Origin: S010-25 sp964441285
GTDB lineage: Bacteria; Pseudomonadota; Gammaproteobacteria; SZUA-229
Direction: 5' to 3'
Assembly: GCA_964441285.1 (NCBI GenBank)
Contig: CAYTUK010000002.1
Coordinates: forward strand, 62,001 to 126,000
Length of the DNA stretch: 64,000 bases
A model generated the notes under the pieces. It saw nothing but the letters and a program-made list of their open reading frames with translations, searched no databases and was not told the origin of the DNA. Below, piece by piece: positions 48,478-55,729 of the stretch. Each line of letters begins with the position of its first letter. Within the stretch, counting starts at the first letter, position 1. Made by a program: the position numbers and the translations under genes.

Positions 48478-49722
48478 ATGAAATTTAAGTTTTATAATCA
48501 GATTTATCAGGGCCAGGTATTAATAAATGGTGCTGACACCATAACTGGGTATAACGCTGCAAGAGCGCTGAGAAACACAGGTCTGTCCGTGTATGGTCAA
48601 GCGGAGAACATTCACTCACCCTACTGTAAATCGAATATCTGGATGCGAATTTATCATTCGAGCTTCACGATTAAAGAATTAAAGTCTATTTCCAATGATA
48701 TCAAGAAACATGAGCCATCAAGAGGTTTTAATCCGGTCCTTGTTCTTTCTCAAGATGACGCAGTCACCTGTGTTTTAGAAAATCGAAAAGAATTTTATAA
48801 GTATTATCGTCTTCAGTTGCCTGAGAGTGAGGTGGCTTTACGGCTGATGGATAAAACAAAGTTTCATAAGTGGGCACTTGAAAACAACATCCTCGTTCCA
48901 AGGTCAATAATATTTACTGACTTCAAGTCTGTAGAAGAGCAGATGCGATCACTTCAATTTCCAATAATTATTAAGCCACTCGTTAGAGGGGTGAAATGGG
49001 ATGAGAAATTCCCGAATAAAAAGGCGCTTGAAATAAACACGTACAATGAACTTTTAAAAACCCCAGATAAATTAAAGTCACTAAATGAAAAGATGATCGC
49101 ACAGGAATGGATACCTGGTGGAGACGAAAATATATATTTTGTCCTGGCCAATATTAATTCTCAGGGGAAAGGAGAGTATTTTTGTGGCAGAAAGCTGCTT
49201 CAGTGGCCACCATTCTTAGGCTCTACTGCTATCTGCGTTGGAATTGACGATGACAGGTTGAAAGCGTTAGGGAGCACGATACTGAAACGTTCAGGGCTTA
49301 AAGGTCTAGGCTCAATCGAGTTTAAGCTCCATGCCGTAACCAGTGAGTATTATGTTACCGAACCAACGGTCGGGAGAAATGATTTTCAGTCATATATAGC
49401 TGTAGCATCTGGGAAAAACTTAATTCTGAATTATGTCCTGGCTAACCAAGGGTATTTATACCTTGAGAGCAATCACAAATGCACATCAATGTGGGTGGAT
49501 GGTTCAGGTACAATAAGATCACTTTTATCAGGCAAAGGACACTATCAGCGGCTGTTGATTGCAAAAATATACATAAGTCGTCTTGCCCACTTTCGATTAC
49601 ATTTTGCCTGTTTCTCCATGAGTGATTTGCGGCCATTTGTTTATAGTATGGGACAATTGTTTTTTGATAAAATGAGAAAACTATTTATCAAGACAAAAAT
49701 ATTGCCGAATTCAAAAGAGTAG
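48478..49722 (+). CDS. ATP-grasp ligase of the polysaccharide locus
   Basis: The 414-residue protein looks like the carbamoyl-phosphate-synthase-type ATP-grasp enzymes that occur in exopolysaccharide loci. An N-terminal Rossmann-like part (VLINGADTITGYNAARALRNTGL) precedes the ATP-grasp domain, with RLMDKTKFHKWALENNILVPRS, FPIIIKPLVRG, MIAQEWIPGGDENIYF and SIEFKLHAVTSEYYVTEPTVGRND. It would join a carboxylate to an amine, possibly decorating a sugar or lipid. Substrate unknown. The next gene follows after five bases. Confidence 0.82.
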   Translation: MKFKFYNQIYQGQVLINGADTITGYNAARALRNTGLSVYGQAENIHSPYCKSNIWMRIYHSSFTIKELKSISNDIKKHEPSRGFNPVLVLSQDDAVTCVLENRKEFYKYYRLQLPESEVALRLMDKTKFHKWALENNILVPRSIIFTDFKSVEEQMRSLQFPIIIKPLVRGVKWDEKFPNKKALEINTYNELLKTPDKLKSLNEKMIAQEWIPGGDENIYFVLANINSQGKGEYFCGRKLLQWPPFLGSTAICVGIDDDRLKALGSTILKRSGLKGLGSIEFKLHAVTSEYYVTEPTVGRNDFQSYIAVASGKNLILNYVLANQGYLYLESNHKCTSMWVDGSGTIRSLLSGKGHYQRLLIAKIYISRLAHFRLHFACFSMSDLRPFVYSMGQLFFDKMRKLFIKTKILPNSKE

Positions 49723-49727
49723 ATTGG

Positions 49728-50849
49728 ATGAATACAGTTAGGGTAAATAAGGCTACAGAAGAAGACTTCAGGTTGCTGCGGGATGAGTGGAGAAGCCTGC
49801 TGTGTGATTGTGATAATAACTCACTATTTAACTCCTGGGAATGGCAATATCATTGGTGGAAAACATGGTCAAGCGAACTTGGCTTAAAGCTGCAACTATT
49901 GCTTGCAAGAAATGATGCAGGTAAGTTGTGCGGTATTGCGCCGCTTTATTGTTATACTGAAAAACATTTTGGCGGTTTGTTCACAGTAAACCGGCTACAA
50001 TTCATTGGCTGTAGTGCAAATATTTCCGCCACCGTTAGAAGTGAATATTTAACATTTATCTTCAAGAGAGAATGTGGTGATATTGTAAATAAGCTTTTAG
50101 ATGCAATAGATCGGGACAAAAACTGGTCTATGATGCATCTATCTGATATGTTAACAAGTTCTTATTTTTTTGCGTATCTGATGTCTGTTCAGGGAATAAG
50201 CGGTAAATACTATATACGTGCAACGCTTAAAGATGTTGGCGTGAAGATAGATACAACGCAAGATTTTAATCTATATAAGGACTCCATAGGAAAAAGCATA
50301 CGTTTGGACAGCTTTAACCGCTTTGAACGTTTAACCAAACTGGGTAATCTTAATAACACGGCAAGTACTTTATCTAAAGGCCTTCGGCTTATTAATGAGT
50401 TTCATATAAAGCGCTGGCACAAAAGGTGCTTTAATGATAAAGCTTTGGAGTTTCATGAGGGCCTGAAAGAATATGATGGCTTGAGAGAAGGAATTAATTT
50501 CTCTCAAATTAATTTGGACAGTGTGCCGATTTCGGTAATATACAATATTGACTACAATGGTGTGAGGTATAATTTGCAGATGGGCTTTGGCGAATTGCCC
50601 GATAAAAAATTGTCGCTTGGTTATCTACAACTTGGAAAATCTATCCAGGAAGCCTTTGCAAGCTGCAAAGTTAAAGTATTTGACCTGTTGGCCGGTTCTG
50701 GAAAAAATTCTTTTTACAAAGAACGATATAAGGGCGAACAGTATCGACTGTATTCATTACAAATCATTCGTTCTAAACGATTAATCATTTTATACAAAAG
50801 CTACGATATGATTAAATATTTTTTCTTTCTTCGTAAGAAGTCTAAGTGA
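49728..50849 (+). CDS. GNAT/FemAB-like acyl- or aminoacyltransferase
   Basis: The 373-residue protein has the two-part layout of FemAB/BioF2-like GNAT proteins from polysaccharide loci: an N-terminal part with FNSWEWQYHWWKTW and LCGIAPLYCYTEKHFGGLF, and a C-terminal acyl-CoA-binding-type domain with GFGELPDKKLSLGYLQLGKSIQEAFASCKVKVFDLLAGSGKNSFYKERY. It probably adds an acyl or amino-acid group to a sugar. It forms a pair with the ATP-grasp gene. Confidence 0.8.
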   Translation: MNTVRVNKATEEDFRLLRDEWRSLLCDCDNNSLFNSWEWQYHWWKTWSSELGLKLQLLLARNDAGKLCGIAPLYCYTEKHFGGLFTVNRLQFIGCSANISATVRSEYLTFIFKRECGDIVNKLLDAIDRDKNWSMMHLSDMLTSSYFFAYLMSVQGISGKYYIRATLKDVGVKIDTTQDFNLYKDSIGKSIRLDSFNRFERLTKLGNLNNTASTLSKGLRLINEFHIKRWHKRCFNDKALEFHEGLKEYDGLREGINFSQINLDSVPISVIYNIDYNGVRYNLQMGFGELPDKKLSLGYLQLGKSIQEAFASCKVKVFDLLAGSGKNSFYKERYKGEQYRLYSLQIIRSKRLIILYKSYDMIKYFFFLRKKSK

Positions 50850-50956
50850 GTATGCCTGGACTCATGTCATGCACAGTCTGTCATACACAGTCACATTACC
50901 AGTAAAAGAACATCTCCATAGTTTATTCATATGAAAATAAAGGTCACTGATTTGAA

Positions 50957-51196
50957 ATGAGTTTAATTAACCGGCTGTTAAATTTTAACCTCGATTCTTA
51001 TATTGTTTTTAGTGAGAATCCAAGTTTTATAAAAACAGAAAGTTGTGTTCGTGCGAATGATTTATGGGCAGATAAGTACCAACTTGTGCGTGTTGACATT
51101 AGTGAGGCTGGGCAGCGTATGAAATTAGCTGCATTATGGCATACAGCTTTTTCGCAATGCGCGTCAATGAAAAAATCACCATATATCCCTATCTGA
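50957..51196 (+). pseudogene. Short, probably truncated gene at the island border
   Basis: A 79-residue frame (MSLINRLLNFNLDSYIVFSENPSF) has a natural-looking N-terminal sequence and AT-rich codon use like the preceding two genes, then ends early in KKSPYIPI. It lies at the left border of the GC-rich oxidase block, so it may be the N-terminal stump of a polysaccharide gene cut by insertion. A complete small protein cannot be excluded; no family recognised. Confidence 0.45.
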
Positions 51197-51231
51197 CTTT
51201 ATAGCATACATCAGCAACATATAATTTCTGC

Positions 51232-51453
51232 TTATTCTTCACCAATCATCCTCTTATTGGAGGTTACGCACCCGTCATCATGGCGGTCTGGATCTATTGC
51301 CGGCAATAGATCCTCGTTATCCCACAGAATATAGTGGGCTGGCCGTTCCGGATCATCGAACTGGCCGTTGTTTACTGCCCAGAAGAACGCCCACAGATGC
51401 ACCAGAAGTGGAATCAGGACAAGAACGAACATAAGACACAAAAATAAGATCAA
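51232..51453 (-). CDS. ccoS: CcoS-like cbb3 oxidase maturation protein
   Basis: The 73-residue protein has one membrane helix (about residues 4-27) followed by FWAVNNGQFDDPERPAHYILWDNED, the CcoS signature (WAV..GQFDDLEGPA..IL). CcoS is needed for haem/copper insertion into cbb3-type oxidases. It is the last gene of the oxidase block. The other usual assembly genes (ccoG, ccoH, ccoI) are absent from the window. Confidence 0.85.
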   Translation of the reverse strand: MILFLCLMFVLVLIPLLVHLWAFFWAVNNGQFDDPERPAHYILWDNEDLLPAIDPDRHDDGCVTSNKRMIGEE

Positions 51454-51510
51454 TACTCCGTCCTCCCCATAACTGCTCCGGCATTCGGCATCCCAGAACT
51501 GAAATTAATT

Positions 51511-51537
51511 TCGTTCGTCCTGAGTTTGTCGAAGGGC
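51511..51537. repeat. Extragenic repeat TTCGTCCTGAGTTTGTCGAAGG
   Basis: This motif (reverse complement CCTTCGACAAACTCAGGACGAA) is a recurrent extragenic repeat in many unrelated proteobacterial genomes, as I know it from general reading. One copy is seen here, between ccoS and the next small gene, near the left border of the oxidase block. Confidence 0.55.
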
Positions 51538-51596
51538 AAAGTGGATAACATTGATTTGAGGAAGATTTGATTCGCCAGGGCAGAATCGAACACCTT

Positions 51597-51803
51597 TCAA
51601 CCCTGATGCTCTTCGATTCCTTCGGCGCGCAGGAGATCATATTTGGGCGCTTCAACGGCGCGGCGAAGATCGCCCAAACGTCGCCAGGCGAACCAGAGGC
51701 GGACTAAAAACATTTTGACCAGTACTAACCCGAACAACAGGAGGAATCCCAAAAAAATTCCTATCACGAGTTGCTCACGAAACTCAACGACATGATTCAG
51801 CAT
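51597..51803 (-). CDS. Small membrane protein of the oxidase block (68 residues)
   Basis: One long membrane helix (about residues 13-36, LVIGIFLGFLLLFGLVLVKMFLV) is followed by a basic and acidic tail (RRLGDLRRAVEAPKYDLLRAEGIEEHQ). It lies between ccoS and the other small oxidase-block genes on the same strand. No family recognised; it may be an assembly factor or accessory subunit of the oxidase. Confidence 0.6.
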   Translation of the reverse strand: MLNHVVEFREQLVIGIFLGFLLLFGLVLVKMFLVRLWFAWRRLGDLRRAVEAPKYDLLRAEGIEEHQG

Positions 51804-51868
51804 TGTATGAACCCTGGTAATTTTGGATAAAATCTAGACTGGATGAGCATTGTTTTCTTCCACCCCTG

Positions 51869-52015
51869 TTATAGGTGCCATCCGTTCGGTTGCGTACTCA
51901 AGATTTCCCAGACGTGGCGTCCCCACGAACTGGTTTGTAGCCAGAAGTAGATGCCACCCAGGAACACCATGAAGACCAAATAGGCAATAAAGCCGTCGCG
52001 AATCTCGTTTTTCAT
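51869..52015 (-). CDS. Small one-helix membrane protein (48 residues), possible CcoQ-like subunit
   Basis: The frame MKNEIRDGFIAYLVFMVFLGG has a single helix and a Trp-rich end (YFWLQTSSWGRHVWEIL). It begins three bases after the stop of the next small gene upstream and is preceded by GGAGG at 6 bases, a strong ribosome binding site. cbb3 enzymes have tiny one-helix subunits (CcoQ, CcoM), so a structural role is possible, but no sequence match is evident. Confidence 0.6.
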   Translation of the reverse strand: MKNEIRDGFIAYLVFMVFLGGIYFWLQTSSWGRHVWEILSTQPNGWHL

Positions 52016-52018
52016 ACT

Positions 52019-52192
52019 CTATCCTCCCCAGTAACGGACAAAGCCGTAAGTAATGGTGCTCACCAGAAACAACAGGCCGATACCCCATGCCACCTTCAAC
52101 ACCAGGGTCGGACGGCCGTGTTGTGGAGCATCGGGCCGGGTCAATTCGTACTCAAGCGTATCACCTGCGCTCTTGTTTGTATCACTGCTCAT
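52019..52192 (-). CDS. Small one-helix membrane protein (57 residues) of the oxidase block
   Basis: The frame starts MSSDTNKSAGDTLEYELTRP, has a polar head and one C-terminal helix (VLKVAWGIGLLFLVSTITYGFVRYWGG). Its stop overlaps the ribosome binding site of the following 48-residue frame. Tight spacing in this string of small genes points to co-translation. Unknown function, likely oxidase-associated. Confidence 0.58.
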   Translation of the reverse strand: MSSDTNKSAGDTLEYELTRPDAPQHGRPTLVLKVAWGIGLLFLVSTITYGFVRYWGG

Positions 52193-52229
52193 AGTATCCT
52201 CTCAGACGTTTTTGTCCAGTATGATGTCA

Positions 52230-52379
52230 TCATCGCGCATTCTCTTTCTTCGCTCGCCTTAACATCCACAGCACACTAAGTCCGTAGCCGATAAAGAATG
52301 CCGTGGCCAGACCTGCCACACCTACTGTTAATATCCAAGCCAAAACCCATTCGGCTCCACTGGGATGAAACGCATACAT
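52230..52379 (-). CDS. Small one-helix membrane protein (49 residues) of the oxidase block
   Basis: The frame MYAFHPSGAEWVLAWILTVG has one helix followed by a basic tail (MLRRAKKENAR). It sits about 180 bases after the tri-haem subunit gene and 38 bases before the 57-residue frame. The orientation (outside N-terminus, basic inside tail) would suit a CcoQ-like subunit. Unknown function. Confidence 0.55.
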   Translation of the reverse strand: MYAFHPSGAEWVLAWILTVGVAGLATAFFIGYGLSVLWMLRRAKKENAR

Positions 52380-52557
52380 AACAGATTACCCCTCGTTCTT
52401 TAGTATGGCAACGCCGATCGCCGGCGAGAGCCGTCACGATTCGGAGTTGAAAAATATCTAGCCCGCTCGCCTATATCCACACACAATGGCTTAAACATCA
52501 TGCAGCGCTCGGCAACCTTCTGTTGTGAAAATATCAACAATGTCTACTCCCACCCTA

Positions 52558-53847
52558 TTAGGTGCTGGATGCCGTGTTCGTTGGCTTGAAAAAAGTCCGG
52601 ATGTACGCGCCTATCGCCTTCCGTGTCGCCTCTGGAAGATAGCTGAAAGAGGGCATAGCGGTTCCTTTGCGCCCCCCGGTAATGTCGTGATAGGCCCACG
52701 CAGCGCTCGGCTGCATATTCTGGAAGTCGATAGGTGCCGGCGTAAGTGCCTTGGCAGCAGCCCCATTCCCATCTCCGTCAATTCCGTGGCACGCAGCGCA
52801 GTTACTCGCATAGGCGGCCTTTCCTACGGCGGAGACCTCTACTGCAGAACCTGCGGAATCAGCGGTATTGCCGCCATTCGAGAGCGCCTTTCCACCAGTA
52901 GACTCAGCACCTGAGGCGATGTAATAGCTGACCGCCCAGAGGTCTTTGGGAGGGAGAAAACTGTCGAATGAGTGCACCATCGATGGCATTGCAGTTCCAG
53001 GTCGTCCATAGTAAAGAACCTTATAGACGAAATCGGGATTGAAGCGAAATTCTGACAGTCGCACTGGCGCAGGAGCCAGATATTTCGCCGCAGATCCGTC
53101 TGCGTTGCCGCTTGCTCCATGGCAAGCTGCGCAGTTGCGCTGATAAATTATCCGTCCTCTATCATTCATACCGACGGTTTGCGGTGGTCGCGGACTATCC
53201 TTGAGGTATACGATTCCGTCGTAGCCTGGATCCTGCAATTTTCCGCCATGGTAGACATAAGTTGTGACGGTGCCGATGCCAGGAATAAAATGCTTCTTCA
53301 ACTCACCCTTGCTCAGGAGTTTTTCCTTGCGGGCACGACCGAGTGTCTGCAGGTAGGCGACTATCGCCTTGGCCTTCGGCCCTGGACTGGATGGGTTGGT
53401 GCTAAACATCCAGGAATAGCCAGGCATGATGGACCATGGGACAATCATTCGCGCATCAAACAGATGTGCATACTGCCAGTCGTTCGTATGCACCCCCCCT
53501 TCGCGGGTCAGGTCTGGCCCGATCCGCCGTGTACCCAGAAGGTGAGGATATTGATTAGCGTATTCCCACGCCTCGGATGACGCACCATAACGCAGAGGGT
53601 CGTCGCCAACTGGTCGTACAAACTGGCTGTGGCAGTAGTCGCAACCGTTTGCCATATATAGCTGTCGGCCCCGCATCTGCTCGGCATTGAGTGTCAGCAA
53701 TTTTTGTTCGGCCGGTGGAGTGTTAGCGATACGCGCTTGTTCCCGAAACCATGGAAGGGCGCCGGTAACCATAAATGCGAAAATAAAAAAACCGACTCCG
53801 GCAACAAAAAATATCACCATGGCGCGTTCAATATTTGGACGTTTCAT
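52558..53847 (-). CDS. Fused CcoO-CcoP-like tri-haem cytochrome c subunit of a cbb3-type oxidase
   Basis: The 429-residue protein has an N-terminal membrane helix (about residues 9-30) and three haem c sites: CDYCH (Cys69, Cys72, His73), CAACH (Cys239, Cys242, His243) and CAACH (Cys350, Cys353, His354), with likely axial Met in IMPGYSW, GTAMPSM and GTAMPSF. The first domain has the CcoO pattern (YMANGCDYCHSQFVRPVGDDPLRYG); the last two look like the di-haem CcoP domains. In standard enzymes CcoO and CcoP are separate proteins. Its start overlaps the ccoN-like stop by four bases. GC content looks higher than that of flanking genes. Confidence 0.88.
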   Translation of the reverse strand: MKRPNIERAMVIFFVAGVGFFIFAFMVTGALPWFREQARIANTPPAEQKLLTLNAEQMRGRQLYMANGCDYCHSQFVRPVGDDPLRYGASSEAWEYANQYPHLLGTRRIGPDLTREGGVHTNDWQYAHLFDARMIVPWSIMPGYSWMFSTNPSSPGPKAKAIVAYLQTLGRARKEKLLSKGELKKHFIPGIGTVTTYVYHGGKLQDPGYDGIVYLKDSPRPPQTVGMNDRGRIIYQRNCAACHGASGNADGSAAKYLAPAPVRLSEFRFNPDFVYKVLYYGRPGTAMPSMVHSFDSFLPPKDLWAVSYYIASGAESTGGKALSNGGNTADSAGSAVEVSAVGKAAYASNCAACHGIDGDGNGAAAKALTPAPIDFQNMQPSAAWAYHDITGGRKGTAMPSFSYLPEATRKAIGAYIRTFFKPTNTASST

Positions 53848-55325
53848 TGGCAGGAATCCTCCACTAGACCGGCACCACTTAAAGGGGTGTCCGCTGCGTT
53901 CGACGACAGCGGACGGCTGCGCCAGAGATTAACAGCAATCAAAATAAAGCCCGCCAGGACGACGATGCCACTCAGGGTACGGCTCATCCACACGCCCTTG
54001 AGCGCCACAATCGATATGTACCAAGGGTACCCATATGCCCAGTAATGCCCTTCCATCAGCCCACCTATCCACAAGTCAATGAACATCCAGCTGCATCCGA
54101 TAAAGGTCAACCAAAACGACCACTCAGACAGTGTCCGATTGAGCGCACGCCCGCCGATTCTCGGCCAGACGAAGTGGATAAATGCCATCATTATGAATGA
54201 GCCAAAGCCGAGCAATGCCATATGGGAATGCCCGACCACCCAATCACTGAAGTGGATCAACGGTTGCTCCAGCAGAAGACCCTGGAGCGGCCCCTGGGTG
54301 CAAACCATGAGGTAGAAAACCACGCCCGCTAACAACCAGCGCAGGGGAATATTATCCGCGACCTCGTTCCACCTCCCCTGCATGGTCTTGTAAACATTAT
54401 AGACTACCGTGTAAACGGTAAATAGAAGCATGATGGATGCCCCCTGAGCGATATACTGCGTCCACATCGGAATGGGGCTGTAGTAGTAGTGATGTACACC
54501 GACCAACGGGTAGAAGAAGGCCAGACTCCAAAATCCAAGTAGTGACAGGGAGTGCGAATAGATTGGACGACGCGTCAGCACAGGAAGAAGGTAGTAGATG
54601 GTCGCCGTGGCAACAGGCGTGACGATCAAACCCACCAGATCATGGATAAACAACCCGCCGATGGCTGCTCCAGCAACACCAGGTGCCACATAGGCCGGAA
54701 CCAGTCCACCCATGATCCAGTTCAATATAGCCCAGACGACGAACGCCATGAGATACCAGCTCGATACATACAAGTTTCGTTCCTTGCTGCGTGCGTAGGC
54801 TAAAAAGAAGTTATAGGCCATCACGAGAAAGGCGGGGACAATCATAATATTGACGTAGCTCGGGTATTCCATCCACTCTATCCCGAGGTTGTGACCGCTT
54901 AACAGCGCACCTGTGCCAATTAGAATGCATGTATTATAGTAGAAAAAGCAAAACCAGGCCGCCCGTCCGCTGGCCAGACGAACGCCGGTAAGTTTTGGAA
55001 CCATATAATACGTGACGGCAAAGAACACGTTTATGAACCACCCATACGCCACCGTCTGGGTATGGACGTAACGCAAACGGCCCCATCCAAGCGCTGGCGT
55101 ATGGCCGAGGAAATCCGGCCACGTAAACTTGAGCGCGACCAGCAGGCCGCCGCCCACGATCAGGTAGAGAAGCCAAAACATCGAAGCGTAGATATGAACT
55201 CGCACCAGTGTGGGATCGATTAGCGAATCGGACTCGCCGCGGCGAACCTCCCCTTTTGAACGCACCGATAGTGCATCTGCCTGGGACAGTTTGTGTCCCG
55301 GGCTCAAAGAGCTGGATTTCGTCAT
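53844..55325 (-). CDS. CcoN-like catalytic subunit of a divergent cbb3-type oxidase
   Basis: The ATG at 55325 (MTKSSSLSPGHK) has AGAGG eight bases upstream; an ATG at 55358 is possible. The 493-residue protein has about 12 membrane helices. The haem-copper ligands are conserved: His in YVHTQTVAYGW, His in FIHDLVG (CuB), His-His in GVHHYYY (CuB), and His pair in HFSDWVVGHSHM. The Tyr six residues before GVHH fits the crosslinked Tyr of cbb3 oxidases, which favours an oxygen reductase over NO reductase. The helix VI motif is FIHDLVG, not the standard YGHNAVG. It is the first gene of the oxidase block. Confidence 0.85.
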   Translation of the reverse strand: MTKSSSLSPGHKLSQADALSVRSKGEVRRGESDSLIDPTLVRVHIYASMFWLLYLIVGGGLLVALKFTWPDFLGHTPALGWGRLRYVHTQTVAYGWFINVFFAVTYYMVPKLTGVRLASGRAAWFCFFYYNTCILIGTGALLSGHNLGIEWMEYPSYVNIMIVPAFLVMAYNFFLAYARSKERNLYVSSWYLMAFVVWAILNWIMGGLVPAYVAPGVAGAAIGGLFIHDLVGLIVTPVATATIYYLLPVLTRRPIYSHSLSLLGFWSLAFFYPLVGVHHYYYSPIPMWTQYIAQGASIMLLFTVYTVVYNVYKTMQGRWNEVADNIPLRWLLAGVVFYLMVCTQGPLQGLLLEQPLIHFSDWVVGHSHMALLGFGSFIMMAFIHFVWPRIGGRALNRTLSEWSFWLTFIGCSWMFIDLWIGGLMEGHYWAYGYPWYISIVALKGVWMSRTLSGIVVLAGFILIAVNLWRSRPLSSNAADTPLSGAGLVEDSCQ

Positions 55326-55729
55326 AGCAAGAACCTCTTGGTGCTGTAATCCCCCCATTAATAACTGAAGTTAAAAGTAGAGGTTAAGCCTGTCTTTAAA
55401 GCAGGATCACATGAGTGCGGTGTTTGTCAGCAAAGATATCCGGCAACTGAAACCAATAGTAAAACCATTGGGTACATCGGGGAACACATCGGGGACACAT
55501 CAAATAATTAAGTGACAAGTGTAAATGGGAAGTGAGGTCAATGTAAATATTCATTATTAGGTAAGAGCGAGTCCAAAAGACGGGCGGCTTACCGTGGTCT
55601 GTTTTAAGGCTAAAAAACAACTAACAAAAGCTGAACTACAACATCACCTTGATCAGGAAGATGAGCTGTCAGGCGACAATTAACCTGGCCGGTTGAGTAA
55701 CTAAACTGATAAGCACCTTATTACTCTTA
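55326..55729. other. 404-base border region between the oxidase block and the polysaccharide genes
   Basis: It should contain the oxidase promoter; no FNR/ANR palindrome (TTGAT-N4-ATCAA) was found. At 55474-55501 a 12-base unit (ACATCGGGGAAC/ACATCGGGGACA) is repeated in tandem. At 55561-55683 a plus-strand frame without a clear start encodes RLTVVCFKAKKQLTKAEL and an acidic end, which may be the 3' stump of a lost gene. Confidence 0.4.

Noticed and set aside
53844..55325. Nitric oxide reductase (NorB-like) as identity of the CcoN-like protein
   Set aside because: The Tyr six residues before the CuB His-His pair and the neighbouring CcoO/CcoP-like tri-haem protein and ccoS favour a cbb3-type oxygen reductase; NorB lacks that Tyr. 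A profile comparison would settle it.
55396..55620. 74-codon minus-strand frame in the border region right of the oxidase block
   Set aside because: Cys/His/Tyr-rich, low-quality translation without a ribosome binding site; it covers the tandem repeat and looks accidental.
55326..55729. FNR/ANR box for the oxidase genes
   Set aside because: I looked for TTGAT-N4-ATCAA on both strands and found only TTGATCAGG, which does not fit the spacing.
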